Part shown: piece after piece, positions 1 to 14,000 of the stretch
Numbering within the stretch: position 1 is the first letter of the stretch
Layout of the letters: each line of letters starts with the position of its first letter
Made by a program: the position numbers and the translations under genes
Assembly (NCBI RefSeq): GCF_902167145.1
Contig: NW_023366878.1
Location: 1-64,000 of the forward strand
Reading direction: 5' to 3'
Length of the DNA: 64,000 nucleotides
Source of the DNA: Zea mays
Taxonomy: Eukaryota > Streptophyta > Magnoliopsida > Poales > Poaceae
Notes under the pieces: generated by a model
Told to the model about the DNA's origin: nothing
Seen by the model: only the letters and a program-made list of their open reading frames with translations
The model's database searches: none

Positions 1-69
1 GGCTATTTTCATAAAAAATGGGTGTATGAGCGTCTGGTCGATGATCAATTGCCACACAACCCCCATTTT

Positions 70-3000
70 GTCGAAAATAGCCATGAACAACCATTTTCAA
101 TAATACCGAAGGCTAACATGTACGAGTTTTTAACCAAGAAATGATTTCCACCAGAAATCCAAGAATGTAATCTATGGCAAGGAAACATATGTGGGGTGAG
201 ATTTATGAGCCTCTAGTCGATGATAAATGGCCACACAACCCCCATTTTTGTCGAAAATAGCCATGAACGACCATTTTCAATAATACCGAAGGCTAACACC
301 TACGGATTTTTGACCAAGAATGGTCTCCACGAGAAATCCAAGAATGTGATCTATGGCAAGGAAACATATGTGGGGTGAGGTGTATGAGCCTCTGGTCGAT
401 GATCAATGGCCACACAACCCCCATTTTTTATGAAAATAGCCATGAGCGACCTTGAAAATAGCCATGAGCGACCATTTTCAATAATACTAGAGGCTAACAC
501 GTACGGATTTATGACCAAGAAATGGTCTCCACCAGAAATCCAAGAATGTGATCTATGGCAAGGAAACATATGTGGGGTGAGGTGTATGAGCCTCTGGTCG
601 ATGATCAATGGCCACACAACCCCCATTTTTTATGAAAATAGCCATGAACTACCATTTTCAAAAATACCAAAGGCTAACACCTACGGATTTTTGACCAAGA
701 AATGGTCTCCACCAGAAATCCAAGAATGTTATCTATGGCAAGGAAACATATGTGGGGTGAGGTGTACGAGCCTCTGGTCGATGATCAATGGCCACAGAAC
801 CCCCATTTTGCCGAAAATAGCCATGAACGACCATTTTCAATAATACCGAAGGCTAACACGTACGAGTTTTTAACCAAAAAATGGTCTCCACCAGAAATCC
901 AAGAATGTGATCTATGGCAAGGAAACATATGTGTAGTGAGGTGTACGAGCCTCTGGTCGATGATCAATGGCCACACAACCCCCATTTTTGTCGAAAATAG
1001 CCATGAACGACCATTTTCAATAATATCGAAGGCTAACACCTACGGATTTTTGACCAAGAAATGGTCTCCACCAGAAATCCAAGAATGTGATCTATGGCAA
1101 GGAAACATATGTGGGGTGAGGTGTATGAGCCTCTGGTCGAAGATCAATAGCCACACAACCCCCATTTTTATCGAAAATAGCCATGAACGACCATTTTCAA
1201 TAATACCGAAGGCTAACACCTACGGATTTTTGACCAAGAAATGGTCTCCACCAGAAATCCAAGAATGTGATCTATGGCAAGGAAACATATGTGGGGTGAG
1301 GTGTATGAGCGTCTGGTCGATGATTAATGGCCACACAGCCCCCATTTTTTATGAAAATAGCCATGAACGACCATTTTCAATAATACCGAAGGCTAACACC
1401 TACGATTTTTTGACCAAGAAATGGTCTCCACCAGAAAAACAAGAATGTGACCTATGGCAAGGAAACATATGTGGGGTGAGGTGTACGAGGCTCTGGTGTA
1501 TGATCAATGGCCACACAACCCCCATTTTTATGAAAATAGCCATGAGCGACCTTGAAAATAGCCATGAGCGACCATTTTCAATAATACTAGAGGCTAACAC
1601 CTACGGATTTTAGACCAAGAAATGGTCTCCACCAGAAATCCAAGAATGTGATCTATGGCAAGGAAACATATGTGGGGTGAGGTGTATGAGCGTCTAGTCG
1701 ATGATCAATGGCCACACAACCCCCATTTTTGTCAAAAATAGCCATGAACAACCATTTTCAATAATACCGAAGGCTAACATGTACGAGTTTTTAACCAAGA
1801 AATGATTTCCACCAGAAATCCAAGAATGTAATCTATGGCAAGGAAACATATGTGGGGTGAGATTTATGAGCCTCTAGTCGATGATAAATGGCCACACAAC
1901 CCCCATTTTTGTCGAAAATAGCCATGAACGACCATTTTCAATAATACCGAAGGCTAACACCTACGGATTTTTGACCAAGAATGGTCTCCACGAGAAATCC
2001 AAGAATGTGATCTATGGCAAGGAAACATATGTGGGGTGAGGTGTATGAGCCTCTGGTCGATGATCAATGGCCACACAACCCCCATTTTTTATGAAAATAG
2101 CCATGAGCGACCTTGAAAATAGCCATGAGCGACCATTTTCAATAATACTAGAGGCTAACACGTACGGATTTATGACCAAGAAATGGTCTCCACCAGAAAT
2201 CCAAGAATGTGATCTATGGCAAGGAAACATATGTGGGGTGAGGTGTATGAGCCTCTGGTCGATGATCAATGGCCACACAACCCCCATTTTTTATGAAAAT
2301 AGCCATGAACTACCATTTTCAAAAATACCAAAGGCTAACACCTACGGATTTTTGACCAAGAAATGGTCTCCACCAGAAATCCAAGAATGTTATCTATGGC
2401 AAGGAAACATATGTGGGGTGAGGTGTACGAGCCTCTGGTCGATGATCAATGGCCACAGAACCCCCATTTTGCCGAAAATAGCCATGAACGACCATTTTCA
2501 ATAATACCGAAGGCTAACACGTACGAGTTTTTAACCAAAAAATGGTCTCCACCAGAAATCCAAGAATGTGATCTATGGCAAGGAAACATATGTGTAGTGA
2601 GGTGTACGAGCCTCTGGTCGATGATCAATGGCCACACAACCCCCATTTTTGTCGAAAATAGCCATGAACGACCATTTTCAATAATATCGAAGGCTAACAC
2701 CTACGGATTTTTGACCAAGAAATGGTCTCCACCAGAAATCCAAGAATGTGATCTATGGCAAGGAAACATATGTGGGGTGAGGTGTATGAGCCTCTGGTCG
2801 AAGATCAATAGCCACACAACCCCCATTTTTATCGAAAATAGCCATGAACGACCATTTTCAATAATACCGAAGGCTAACACCTACGGATTTTTGACCAAGA
2901 AATGGTCTCCACCAGAAATCCAAGAATGTGATCTATGGCAAGGAAACATATGTGGGGTGAGGTGTATGAGCGTCTGGTCGATGATTAATGGCCACACAGC

Positions 3001-3400
3001 CCCCATTTTTTATGAAAATAGCCATGAACGACCATTTTCAATAATACCGAAGGCTAACACCTACGATTTTTTGACCAAGAAATGGTCTCCACCAGAAAAA
3101 CAAGAATGTGACCTATGGCAAGGAAACATATGTGGGGTGAGGTGTACGAGGCTCTGGTGTATGATCAATGGCCACACAACCCCCATTTTTATGAAAATAG
3201 CCATGAGCGACCTTGAAAATAGCCATGAGCGACCATTTTCAATAATACTAGAGGCTAACACCTACGGATTTTAGACCAAGAAATGGTCTCCACCAGAAAT
3301 CCAAGAATGTGATCTATGGCAAGGAAACATATGTGGGGTGAGGTGTATGAGCGTCTAGTCGATGATCAATGGCCACACAACCCCCATTTTTGTCAAAAAT
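70..3400 (+). repeat. 1661-bp higher-order tandem duplication
   Basis: Variant combinations recur exactly 1661 bp apart. Examples are the CTAACATGTACGAG variant near 111 and 1772, the TTATGACCAAG variant near 510 and 2171, and the GAAAAACAAG variant near 1434 and 3095. About nine monomers plus two 22-bp insertions account for the length. Boundaries are approximate (about 70-1730 and 1731-3391). The copies are almost identical, which suggests recent unequal exchange or segmental amplification. Confidence 0.85.
432..475 (+). repeat. 22-bp intramonomer duplication (representative copy)
   Basis: The segment GAAAATAGCCATGAGCGACC plus TT is directly repeated inside the monomer, giving a ~202-bp variant. 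The same variant recurs near 1536, 2099, 3197, 11091, 12014, 12935, 13499, 14417, 15340, 16080, 17001, 19713, 20096, 31967, 42779, 44208, 46379, 49595, 50780 and 56119. On the minus strand it is seen near 3893, 5739, 7014, 7395, 8683, 9951 and 61336. It usually travels with the ATACTAGAGGCTAAC variant, and often with GATTTTAGACCAAG. It is therefore a good marker of a subfamily derived once and then dispersed. Confidence 0.9.
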
Positions 3401-3466
3401 AGCCATGAACGACCATTTTCAATAATATTAGAGGCTAAGACCTAGGGATTTTTGACCAATATTAGA

Positions 3467-6400
3467 GACAAAAATGGGGGTTGTGTGGCCATTGTTCATC
3501 GACTAGAGGCTCATAAATCTCACCCCACATATGTTTCCTTGCCATAGATCACATTCTTGGATTTCTGGTGGAGACCATTTCTTGGTCAAAAATCCGTAGG
3601 TGTTAGCCTTCGGTATTATTGTAAATGGTCATTCATGGCTATTTTCGGCAAAATGGACCATTTCTTGGTCAAAAATCCGTAGGTGTTAGCCTTCGGTATT
3701 ATTGAAAATGGTCGTTCATGGCTATTTTCGACAAAAATGGGGGTTGTGTGGCCATTGATCATCGACCAGACGCTCATACACCTCACCCCACATATGTTTC
3801 CTTGCCATATATCACATTCTTGGATTTCTGGTGGAGACCATTTCTTGGTCTAAAATCCGTAGGTGTTAGCCTTCGGTATTATTGAAAATGGTCGCTCATG
3901 GCTATTTTCAAGGTCGCTCATGGCTATTTTCATAAAAATGGGGGTTGTGTGGCCATTGATCATACACCAGAGCCTCGTACACCTCACCCCACATATGTTT
4001 CCTTGCCATAGGTCACATTCTTGTTTTTCTGGTGGAGACCATTTCTTGGTCAAAAAATCGTAGGTGTTAGCCTTCGGTATTATTGAAAATGGTCGTTCAT
4101 GGCTATTTTCATAAAAAATGGGGGTTGTGTGGCCATTGATCATCGACCAGACGCTCATACACCTCACCCCACATATGTTTCCTTGCCATAGATCACATTC
4201 TTGGATTTCTGGTGGAGACCATTTCTTGGTCAAAAATCCGTAGGTGTTAGCCTTCGGTATTATTGAAAATGGTCGTTCATGGCTATTTTCGACAAAAATG
4301 GGGGTTGTGTGGCCATTGATCTTCGACGAGAGGCTCATACACCTCACCCCACATATGTTTCCTTGCCATAGATCACATTCTTGGATTTCTGGTGGAGACC
4401 ATTTCTTGGTCAAAAATCCGTAGGTGTTAGCCTTCGATATTATTGAAAATGGTCGTTCATGGCTATTTTCGACAAAAATGGGGGTTGTGTGGCCATTGAT
4501 CATCGACCAGAGGCTCGTACACCTCACAACACATATGTTTCCTTGCCATAGATCACATTCTTGGATTTCTGGTGGAGACCATTTCTTGGTTAAAAACTCG
4601 TAGGTGTTAGCCTTCGGTATTATTGAAAATGGTCGTTCATGGCTATTTTCGGCAAAATGGGGGTTCTGTGGCCATTGATCATCGACCAGAGGCTCGTACA
4701 CCTCACCCCACATATGTTTCCTTGCCATAGATCACATTCTTGGATTTCTGGTGGAGGCCATTTCTTGGTCAAAAATCCGTAGGTGTTAGACTTTGGTATT
4801 TTTGAAAATGGTCGTTCATGGCTATTTTCATAAAAAATGGGGGTTGTGTGGCCATTGATCATCGACCAGAGGCTCATACACCTCACCCCACATATGTTTC
4901 CTTGCCATAGATCACATTCTTGGATTTCTGGTGGAGACCATTTCTTTATCAAAAATCCGTACGTGTTAGCCTCTAGTATTATTGAAAATGGTCGCTCATG
5001 GCTATTTTCAAGGTCGCTCATGGCTATTTTCATAAAAAATGGGGGTTGTGTGGCCATTGATCATCGACCAGAGGCTCATACACCTCACCCCACATATGTT
5101 TCCTTGCCATAGATCACATTCTTGGATTTCTGGTGGAGACCATTTCTTGGTCAAAAATCCGTAGGTGTTAGCCTTCGGTATTATTGAAAATGGTCATTCA
5201 TGGCTATTTTCGGCAAAATGGGGGTTGTGTGGCCATTGATCATCGACCAGAGGCTCGTACACCTCACCCCACATATGTTTCCTTGCCATAGATCACATTC
5301 TTGGATTTCTGGTGGAGACCATTTCTTAGTTAAAAATCCGTACGTGTTAGCCTTTGGTATTTTTTAAAATGGTCATTCATGGCTATTTTCGACAAAAATG
5401 GGGGTTGTGTGGCCATTGATCATCGACTAGAGGCTCATACACCTCACCCCACATATGTTTCCTTGCCATAGATCACATTCTTGGATTTCTGGTGGAGACC
5501 ATTTCATGGTCAAAAATCCGTAGGTGTCAGCCTTCGATATTATTGAGAATGGTCGTTCATGGCTATTTTCGACAAAAATGGGGGTTGTGTGGCCATTGAT
5601 CATCGACCAGAGGCTCGTACACCTCACTACACATATGTTTCCTTGCCATAGATCACATTCTTGGATTTCTGGTGGAGACCATTTCTTGGTCTAAAATCCG
5701 TAGGTGTTAGCCTCTAGTATTATTGAAAATGGTCGCTCATGGCTATTTTCAAGGTCGCTCATGGCTATTTTCATAAAAATGGGGGTTGTGTGGCCATTGA
5801 TCATACACCAGAGCCTCGTACACCTCACCCCACATATGTTTCCTTGCCATAGGTCACATTCTTGTTTTTCTGGTGGAGACCATTTCTTGGTCAAAAAATC
5901 GTAGGTGTTAGCCTTCGGTATTATTGAAAATGGTCGTTCATGGCTATTTTCATAAAAAATGGGGGTTGTGTGGCCATTGATCATCGACCAGACGCTCATA
6001 CACCTCACCCCACATATGTTTCCTTGCCATAGATCACATTCTTGGATTTCTGGTGGAGACCATTTCTTGGTCAAAAATCCGTAGGTGTTAGCCTTCGGTA
6101 TTATTGAAAATGGTCGTTCATGGCTATTTTCGACAAAAATGGGGGTTGTGTGGCCATTGATCTTCGACCAGAGGCTCATACACCTCACCCCACATATGTT
6201 TCCTTGCCATAGATCACATTCTTGGATTTCTGGTGGAGACCATTTCTTGGTCAAAAATCCGTAGGTGTTAGCCTTCGATATTATTGAGAATGGTCGTTCA
6301 TGGCTATTTTCGACAAAAATGGGGGTTGTGTGGCCATTGATCGTCGACCAGAGGCTCGTACACCTCACTACACATATGTTTCCTTGCCATAGATCACATT

Positions 6401-9400
6401 CTTGGATTTCTGGTGGAGACCATTTCTTGGTCAAAAATCCGTAGGTGTTAGCCTTCGGTATTATTGAAAATGGTCGTTCATGGCTATTTTCGATAAAAAT
6501 GGGGGTTGTGTGGCCATTGATCATCGACCAGAGGCTCGTACACCTCACTACACATATGTTTCCTTGCCATAGATCACATTCTTGGATTTCTGGTGGAGAC
6601 CATTTCTTGGTCAAAAACTCGTACGTGTTAGCCTTCGGTATTATTGAAAATGGTCGTTCATGGCTATTTTCGACAAAAATGGGGGTTGTGTGGCCATTGA
6701 TCATCGACCAGAGGCTCATACACCTCACCCCACATATGTTTCCTTGCCATAGATCACATTCTTGGATTTCTGGTGGAGACCATTTCTTGGTCAAAAATCC
6801 GTAGGTGTTAGCCTTCGGTATTATTGAAAATGGTCGTTCATGGCTATTTTCGACAAAAATGGGGGTTGTGTGGCCATTGATCATCGACCAGACGCTCATA
6901 CACCTCACCCCACATATGTTTCCTTGCCATAGATCACATTCTTGGATTTCTGGTGGAGACCATTTCTTGGTCTAAAATCCATAGGTGTTAGCCTCTAGTA
7001 TTATTGAAAATGGTCGCTCATGGCTATTTTCAAGGTCGCTCATGGCTATTTTCATAAAAATGGGGGTGTGTTGCCATTTATCATCGACCAGAGGCTCATA
7101 CACCTCACCCCACATATGTTTCCTTGCCATAGATTACATTCTTGGATTTCTGGTGGAAACCATTTCTTGGTTAAAAACTCGTACGTGTTAGCCTTCGATA
7201 TTATTGAAAATGGTCGTTCATGGCAATTTTCGACAAAAATGGGGGTTGTGTGGCCATTGATCATCGACCAGACGCTCATACACCTCACCCCACATATGTT
7301 TCCTTGCCATAGATCACATTCTTGGATTTCTGGTGGAGACCATTTCTTGGTCTAAAATCCGTAGGTGTTAGCCTCTAGTATTATTGAAAATGGTCGCTCA
7401 TGGCTATTTTCAAGGTCGCTCATGGCTATTTTCATAAAAATGGGGGTTGTGTGGCCATTGATCATACACCAGAGCCTCGTACACCTCACCCCACATATGT
7501 TTCCTTGCCATAGGTCACATTCTTGTTTTTCTGGTGGAGACCATTTCTTGGTCAAAAAATCGTAGGTGTTAGCCTTCGGTATTATTGAAAATGGTCGTTC
7601 ATGGCTATTTTCATAAAAAATGGGGGTTGTGTGGCCATTGATCATTGACCAGACGCTCATACACCTCATCCCACATATGTTTCCTTGCCATAGATCACAT
7701 TCTTGGATTTCTGGTGGAGACCATTTCTTGGTCAAAAATCCGTAGGTGTTAGCCTTCGGTATTATTGAAAATGGTCGTTCATGGCTATTTTCGACAAAAA
7801 TGGGGGTTGTGTGGCCATTGATCTTCGACTAGAGGCTCATACACCTCACCCCACATATGTTTCCTTGCCATAGATCACATTCTTGGATTTCTGGTGGAGA
7901 CCCTTTCTTGGTCAAAAATCCGTAGGTGGTAGCCTTCGATATTATTGAGAATGGTCGTTCATGGCTATTTTCGACAAAAATGGGGGTTGTGTGGCCATTG
8001 ATCATCGACCAGAGGCTCGTACACCTCACTACACATATGTTTCCTTGCCATAGATCACATTCTTGGATTTCTGGTGGAGACCATTTCTTGGTCAAAAATT
8101 CGTAGGTGTTAGCCTTCGGTATTATTGAAAATGGTCGTTCATGGCTATTTTCGATAAAAATGGGGGTTGTGTGGCCATTGATCATCGACCAGAGGCTCGT
8201 ACACCTCACTACACATATGTTTCCTTGCCATAGATCACATTCTTGGATTTCTGGTGGAGACCATTTCTTGGTCAAAAACTCGTACGTGTTAGCCTTCGGT
8301 ATTATTGAAAATGGTCGTTCATGGCTATTTTCGACAAAAATGGGGGTTGTGTGGCCATTGATCATCGACCAGAGGCTCATACACCTCACCCCACATATGT
8401 TTCCTTGCCATAGATCACATTCTTGGATTTCTGGTGGAGACCATTTCTTGGTCAAAAATCCGTAGGTGTTAGCCTTCGGTATTATTGAAAATGGTCGTTC
8501 ATGGCTATTTTCGACAAAAATGGGGGTTGTGTGGCCATTGATCATCGACCAGACGCTCATACACCTCACCCCACATATGTTTCCTTGCCATAGATCACAT
8601 TCTTGGATTTCTGGTGGAGACCATTTCTTGGTCTAAAATCCGTAGGTGTTAGCCTCTAGTATTATTGAAAATGGTCGCTCATGGCTATTTTCAAGGTCGC
8701 TCATGGCTATTTTCATAAAAATGGGGGTGTGTGGCCATTTATCATCGACCAGAGGCTCATACACCTCACCCCACATATGTTTCCTTGCCATAGATTACAT
8801 TCTTGGATTTCTGGTGGAAACCATTTCTTGGTTAAATACTCGTACGTGTTAGCCTTCGATATTATTGAAAATGGTCGTTCATGGCTATTTTCGACAAAAA
8901 TGGGGGTTGTGTGGCCATTGATCATCGACCAGAGGCTCATACACCTCACCCCACATATGTTTCCTTGCCATAGATCACATTCTTGGATTTATGGTGGAGA
9001 CCATTTCTTGGTCAAAAATCCGTACGTGTTAGCCTTCAGTGTCATTGAAAATGGTCGTTCATGGCTATTTTCGACAAAAATTAGGGTTGTGTGGCCATTG
9101 ATCGTCGACCAGAGGCTCATACACCTCACCCCACATATGTTTCCTTGCCATAGATCACATTCTTGGATTTCTGGTGGAGACCATTTCTTGGTCAAAAATC
9201 CGTAGGTGTTAGCCTTCGGTATTATTGAAAATGGTCGTTCATGGCTATTTTCGGCAAAATGGGGGTTGTGTGGCCATTGATCATCGACCAGAGGCTCGTA
9301 CACCTCACCCCACATATGTTTCCTTGCCATAGATCACATTCTTGGATTTCTGGTGGAGACCATTTCTTGGTCAAAAATCCGTACGTGTTAGCCTTTGGTA

Positions 9401-10193
9401 TTTTTGAAAATGGTCATTCATGGCTATTTTCGACAAAAATGGGGGTTGTGTGGCCATTGATCATCGACTAGAGGCTCATACACCTCACCCCACATATGTT
9501 TCCTTGCCATAGATCACACTCTTGGATTTCTGGTGGAGACCATTTCTTGGTCAAAAATCCGTAGGTGTTAGCCTTCGATATTATTGAAAATGGTCGTTCA
9601 TGGCTATTTTCGACAAAAATGGGGGTTGTGTGGCCATTGATCATCGACCAGAGGCTCGTACACCTCACCCCATATATGTTTCCTTTCCATGGTTCATATT
9701 CTTGGATTTCTAGTGGATACCATTTCTTGGTCAAAAACTCGTACGTGTTAGCCTTCGGTATTATTGAAAATGGTCGTTCATGGCTATTTTCAGCAAAATG
9801 GGGGTTGTGTGGCCATTGATCATCGACTGGAGGCTCATACACCTCACCCCACATATGTTTCCTTGTCGTAGATCACATTCTTGGATTTCTGGTGGAGACC
9901 ATTTCTTGGTCTAAAATCCGTAGGTGTTAGCCTCTAGTATTATTGAAAATGGTCGCTCATGGCTATTTTCAAGGTCGCTCATGGCTATTTTCATAAAAAA
10001 TGGGGGTTGTGTGGCCATTTATCATCGACTAGAGGCTCATAAACCTCACCCCACATATGTTTCCTTGCCATAGATTACATTCTTGGATTTCTGGTGGAGA
10101 CCATTTCTTGGTCAAAAATCCGTAGGTGTTAGCCTTCGGAATTATTGAAAATGGTCATTCATGGCTATTTTCGGCAAAATGGGGGTTGTGTGG
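3467..10193 (-). repeat. knob180 satellite array, block B (minus orientation)
   Basis: The same ~180-bp monomer in reverse complement, recognised by repeated TGGTGGAGACCATTTCTTGG and CACCCCACATATGTTTCCTT. The proximal part mirrors block A: minus-strand 3850-5057 matches plus-strand 2067-3274 variant by variant. From about 5690 to 9010 a 1661-bp period appears again. There is no gene. Near 3640-3660 a monomer is internally shortened (TTCGGCAAAATGGACCATTT), joining two parts of the repeat. Confidence 0.95.
5691..9012 (-). repeat. 1661-bp higher-order duplication (minus strand)
   Basis: Variant strings starting at 5704, 6445, 6985 and 7020 recur at 7365, 8106, 8646 and 8681, each exactly 1661 bp away. 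The period equals that of the plus-strand duplication in block A. The order of diagnostic monomers (the GAAAAACAAG variant next to the 22-bp-insertion monomer) is also shared, so this higher-order unit exists in both orientations. Confidence 0.85.
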
Positions 10194-11085
10194 AATAGCC
10201 ATGAGCGACCATTTTCAATGATACTAGAGGCTAACACCTACGGATTTTAGACCAAGAAATGGTCTCCACCAGAAATCCAAGAATGTGATCTATGGCAAGG
10301 AAACATATGTGGGGTGAGGTGTATAAGCGTCTGGTCGATGATCAATGGCCACACAACCCCCATTTTTGTCGAAAATAGCCATGAACGACCATTTTCAATA
10401 ATACCGAAGGCTAACACCTACGGATTTTTGACCAAGAAATGGTCTCCACCAGAAATCCAAGAATGTGATCTATGGCAAGGAAACATATGTGGGGTGAGGT
10501 GTATGAGCGTCTGGTCGATGATCAATGGCCACACAACCCCCATTTTTGTCGAAAATAGCCATGAAAGACCATTTTCAATAATACCGAAGGCTAACACCTA
10601 CGGATTTTTGACCAAGAAATGGTCTCCACCAGAAATCCAAGAATGTGATCTATGGCAAGGAAACATATGTGGGGTGAGGTGTATGAGCCTCTGGTCGATG
10701 ATCAATGGCCACACAACCCCCATTTTTGTCGAAAATAGCCATGAACGACCATTTTTAATAATACCGAAGGCTAACACCTACGGATTTTTGACCAAGAAAT
10801 GGTCTCCACCAGAAATTCAAGAATGTGATCTATGGCAAGGAAACATATGTGGGGTGAGGTGTATGAGCCTCTGGTCGATGATCAATGGCCACACAACCCC
10901 CATTTTTGTCGAAAATAGCCATGAACGACCATTTTCAATAATACCGAAGGCTAACACCTACGGGTTTTTGACCAAGAAATGGTTTCCACCAGAAATCCAA
11001 GAATGTGATCTATGGCAAGGAAACATATGTGGGGTGAGGTTTATGAGCCTCTAGTCGATGATAAATGGCCACACAACCCCCATTT

Positions 11086-14000
11086 TTTATGAAAATAGCC
11101 ATGAGCGACCTTGAAAATAGCCATGAGCGACCATTTTCAATAATACTAGAGGCTAACACCTACGGATTTTAGACCAAGAAATGGTCTCCACCAGAAATCC
11201 AAGAATGTGATCTATGGCAAGGAAACATATGTGGGGTGAGGTGTATGAGCGTCTGGTCGATGATCAATGGCCACACAACCCCCATTTTTGTCGAAAATAG
11301 CCATGAACGACCATTTTCAATAATACCGAAGGCTAACACCTATGGATTTTTGACCAAGAAATGGTCTCCACCAGAAATCCAAGAATGTGATCTATGGCAA
11401 GGAAACATATGTGGGGTGAGGTGTATGAGCCTCTGGTCGATGATCAATGGCCACACAACCCCCATTTTTGTCGAAAATAGCCATGAACGACCATTTTCAA
11501 TAATACCGAAGGCTAACACCTACGGATTTTTGACCAAGAAATGGTCTCCACCAGAAATCCAAGAATGTGATCTATGGCAAGGAAACATATGTGGGGTGAG
11601 GTGTATGAGCCTCTGGTCGATGATCAATGGCCACACAACCCCCATTTTTGTCGAAAATAGCCATGAACGACCATTTTCAATAATATCGAAGGCTAACACC
11701 TACGGATTTTTGACCAAGAAATGGTCTCCACCAGAAATCCAAGAATGTGATCTACGACAAGGAAACATATGTGGGGTGAGGTGTATGAGCCTGTGGTCGA
11801 CGATCAATGGCCACCCAACCCCCATTTTGCCGAAAATAGCCATGAATGACCATTTTCAATAATACCGAAGGCTAACACGTACGAGTTTTTAACCAAGAAA
11901 TGGTTTCCACCAGAAATCCAAGAATGTAATCTATGGCAAGGAAACATATGTGGGGTGAGGTTTATGAGCCTTTAGTCGATGATAAATGGCCACACAACCC
12001 CCATTTTTTTTATGAAAATAGCCATGAGCGACCTTGAAAATAGCCATGAGCGACCATTTTCAATAATACTAGAGGCTAACACCTACGGATTTTAGACCAA
12101 GAAATGGTCTCCACCAGAAATCCAAGAATGTGATCTATGGCAAGGAAACATATGTGGGGTGAGGTGTATGAGCGTCTGGTCGATGATCAATGGCCACACA
12201 ACCCCCATTTTTGTCGAAAATAGCCATGAACGACCATTTTCAATAATACCGAAGGCTAACACCTACGGATTTTTGACCAAGAAATGGTCTCCACCAGAAA
12301 TCCAAGAATGTGATCTATGGCAAGGAAACATATGTGGGGTGAGGTGTATGAGCCTCTGGTCGATGATCAATGGCCACACAACCCCCATTTTTGTCGAAAA
12401 TAGCCATGAACGACCATTTTCAATAATACCGAAGGCTAACACCTACGGATTTTTGACCAAGAAATGGTCTCCACCAGAAATCCAAGAATGTGATCTATGG
12501 CAAGGAAACATATGTGGGGTGAGGTGTATGAGCCTCTGGTCGATGATCAATGGCCACACAACCCCCATTTTTGTCGAAAATAGCCATGAACGACCATTTT
12601 CAATAATATCGAAGGCTAACACCTACGGATTTTTGACCAAGAAATGGTCTCCACCAGAAATCCAAGAATGTGATCTACGACAAGGAAACATATGTGGGGT
12701 GAGGTGTATGAGCCTATGGTCGACGATCAATGGCCACACAACCCCCATTTTGCCGAAAATAGCCATGAATGACCATTTTCAATAATACCGAAGGCTAACA
12801 CGTACGAGTTTTTAACCAAGAAATGGTTTCCACCAGAAATCCAAGAATGTAATCTATGGCAAGGAAACATATGTGGGGTGAGGTTTATGAGCCTCTAGTC
12901 GATGATAAATGGCCACACAACCCCCATTTTTTATGAAAATAGCCATGAGCGACCTTGAAAATAGCCATGAGCGACCATTTTCAATAATACTAGAGGCTAA
13001 CACCTACGGATTTTAGACCAAGAAATGGTCTCCACCAGAAATCCAAGAATGTGATCTATGGCAAGGAAACATATGTGGGGTGAGGTGTATGAGCGTCTGG
13101 TCGATGATCAATGGCCACACAACCCCCATTTTTTTATGAAAATAGCCATGAGCGACCATTTTCAATAATATTAGAGGCTAAGACCTACGGATTTTTGACC
13201 AAGAAATGGTCTCCACCAGAAATCCAAGAATGTGATCTATGGCAAGGAAACATATGTGGGGTGAGGTGTATGAGCCTCTGGTCGATGATCAATGGCCACA
13301 CAACCCCCATTTTTGTCGAAAATAGCCATGAATGACCATTTACAATAATACCGAAGGCTAACACCTATGGATTTTTGACCAAGAAATGGTCACCACCAGA
13401 AATCCAAGAATGTGATCTATGGCAAGGAAACATATGTGGGGTGAGGTTTATGAGCCTCTAGTCGATGATAAATGGCCACACAACCCCCATTTTTTATGAA
13501 AATAGCCATGAGCGACCTTGAAAATAGCCATGAGCGACCATTTTCAATAATACTAGAGGCTAACACCTACGGATTTTAGACCAAGAAATGGTCTCCACCA
13601 GAAATCCAAGAATGTGATCTATGGCAAGGAAACATATGTGGGGTGAGGTGTATGAGCGTCTGGTCGATGATCAATGGCCACACAACCCCCATTTTTGTCG
13701 AAAATAGCCATGAACGACCATTTTCAATAATACCGAAGGCTAACACCTACGGATTTTTGACCAAGAAATGGTCTCCACCAGAAATCCAGGAATGTGATCT
13801 ATGGCAAGGAAACATATGTGGGGTGAGGTGTATGAGCCTCTGGTCGATGATCAATGGCCACACAACCCCCGTTTTTGTCGAAAATAGCCATGAACGACCA
13901 TTTTCAATAATACCGAAGGCTAACACCTACGGATTTTTGACCAAGAAATGGTCTCCACCAGAAATCCAAGAATGTGATCTATGGCAAGGAAACATATGTG

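Larger units (their letters stand above)
1..3459 (+). repeat. knob180 satellite array, block A (plus orientation)
   Basis: Head-to-tail ~180-bp monomers with fixed landmarks in order: ACACAACCCCCATTTTTGTC, GAAAATAGCCATGAACGACC, ATAATACCGAAGGCTAACAC, GACCAAGAAATGGTCTCCAC, AAGGAAACATATGTGGGGTG. I recognise this as the maize knob 180-bp repeat from memory of its consensus. The block holds a tandem 1661-bp higher-order duplication and several monomers enlarged by a 22-bp internal duplication. There is no gene; the long repetitive open frames are by-products of the 3n monomer length. The left edge is cut by the window. The right edge is an inversion point with filler sequence at 3458-3467. Confidence 0.95.
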
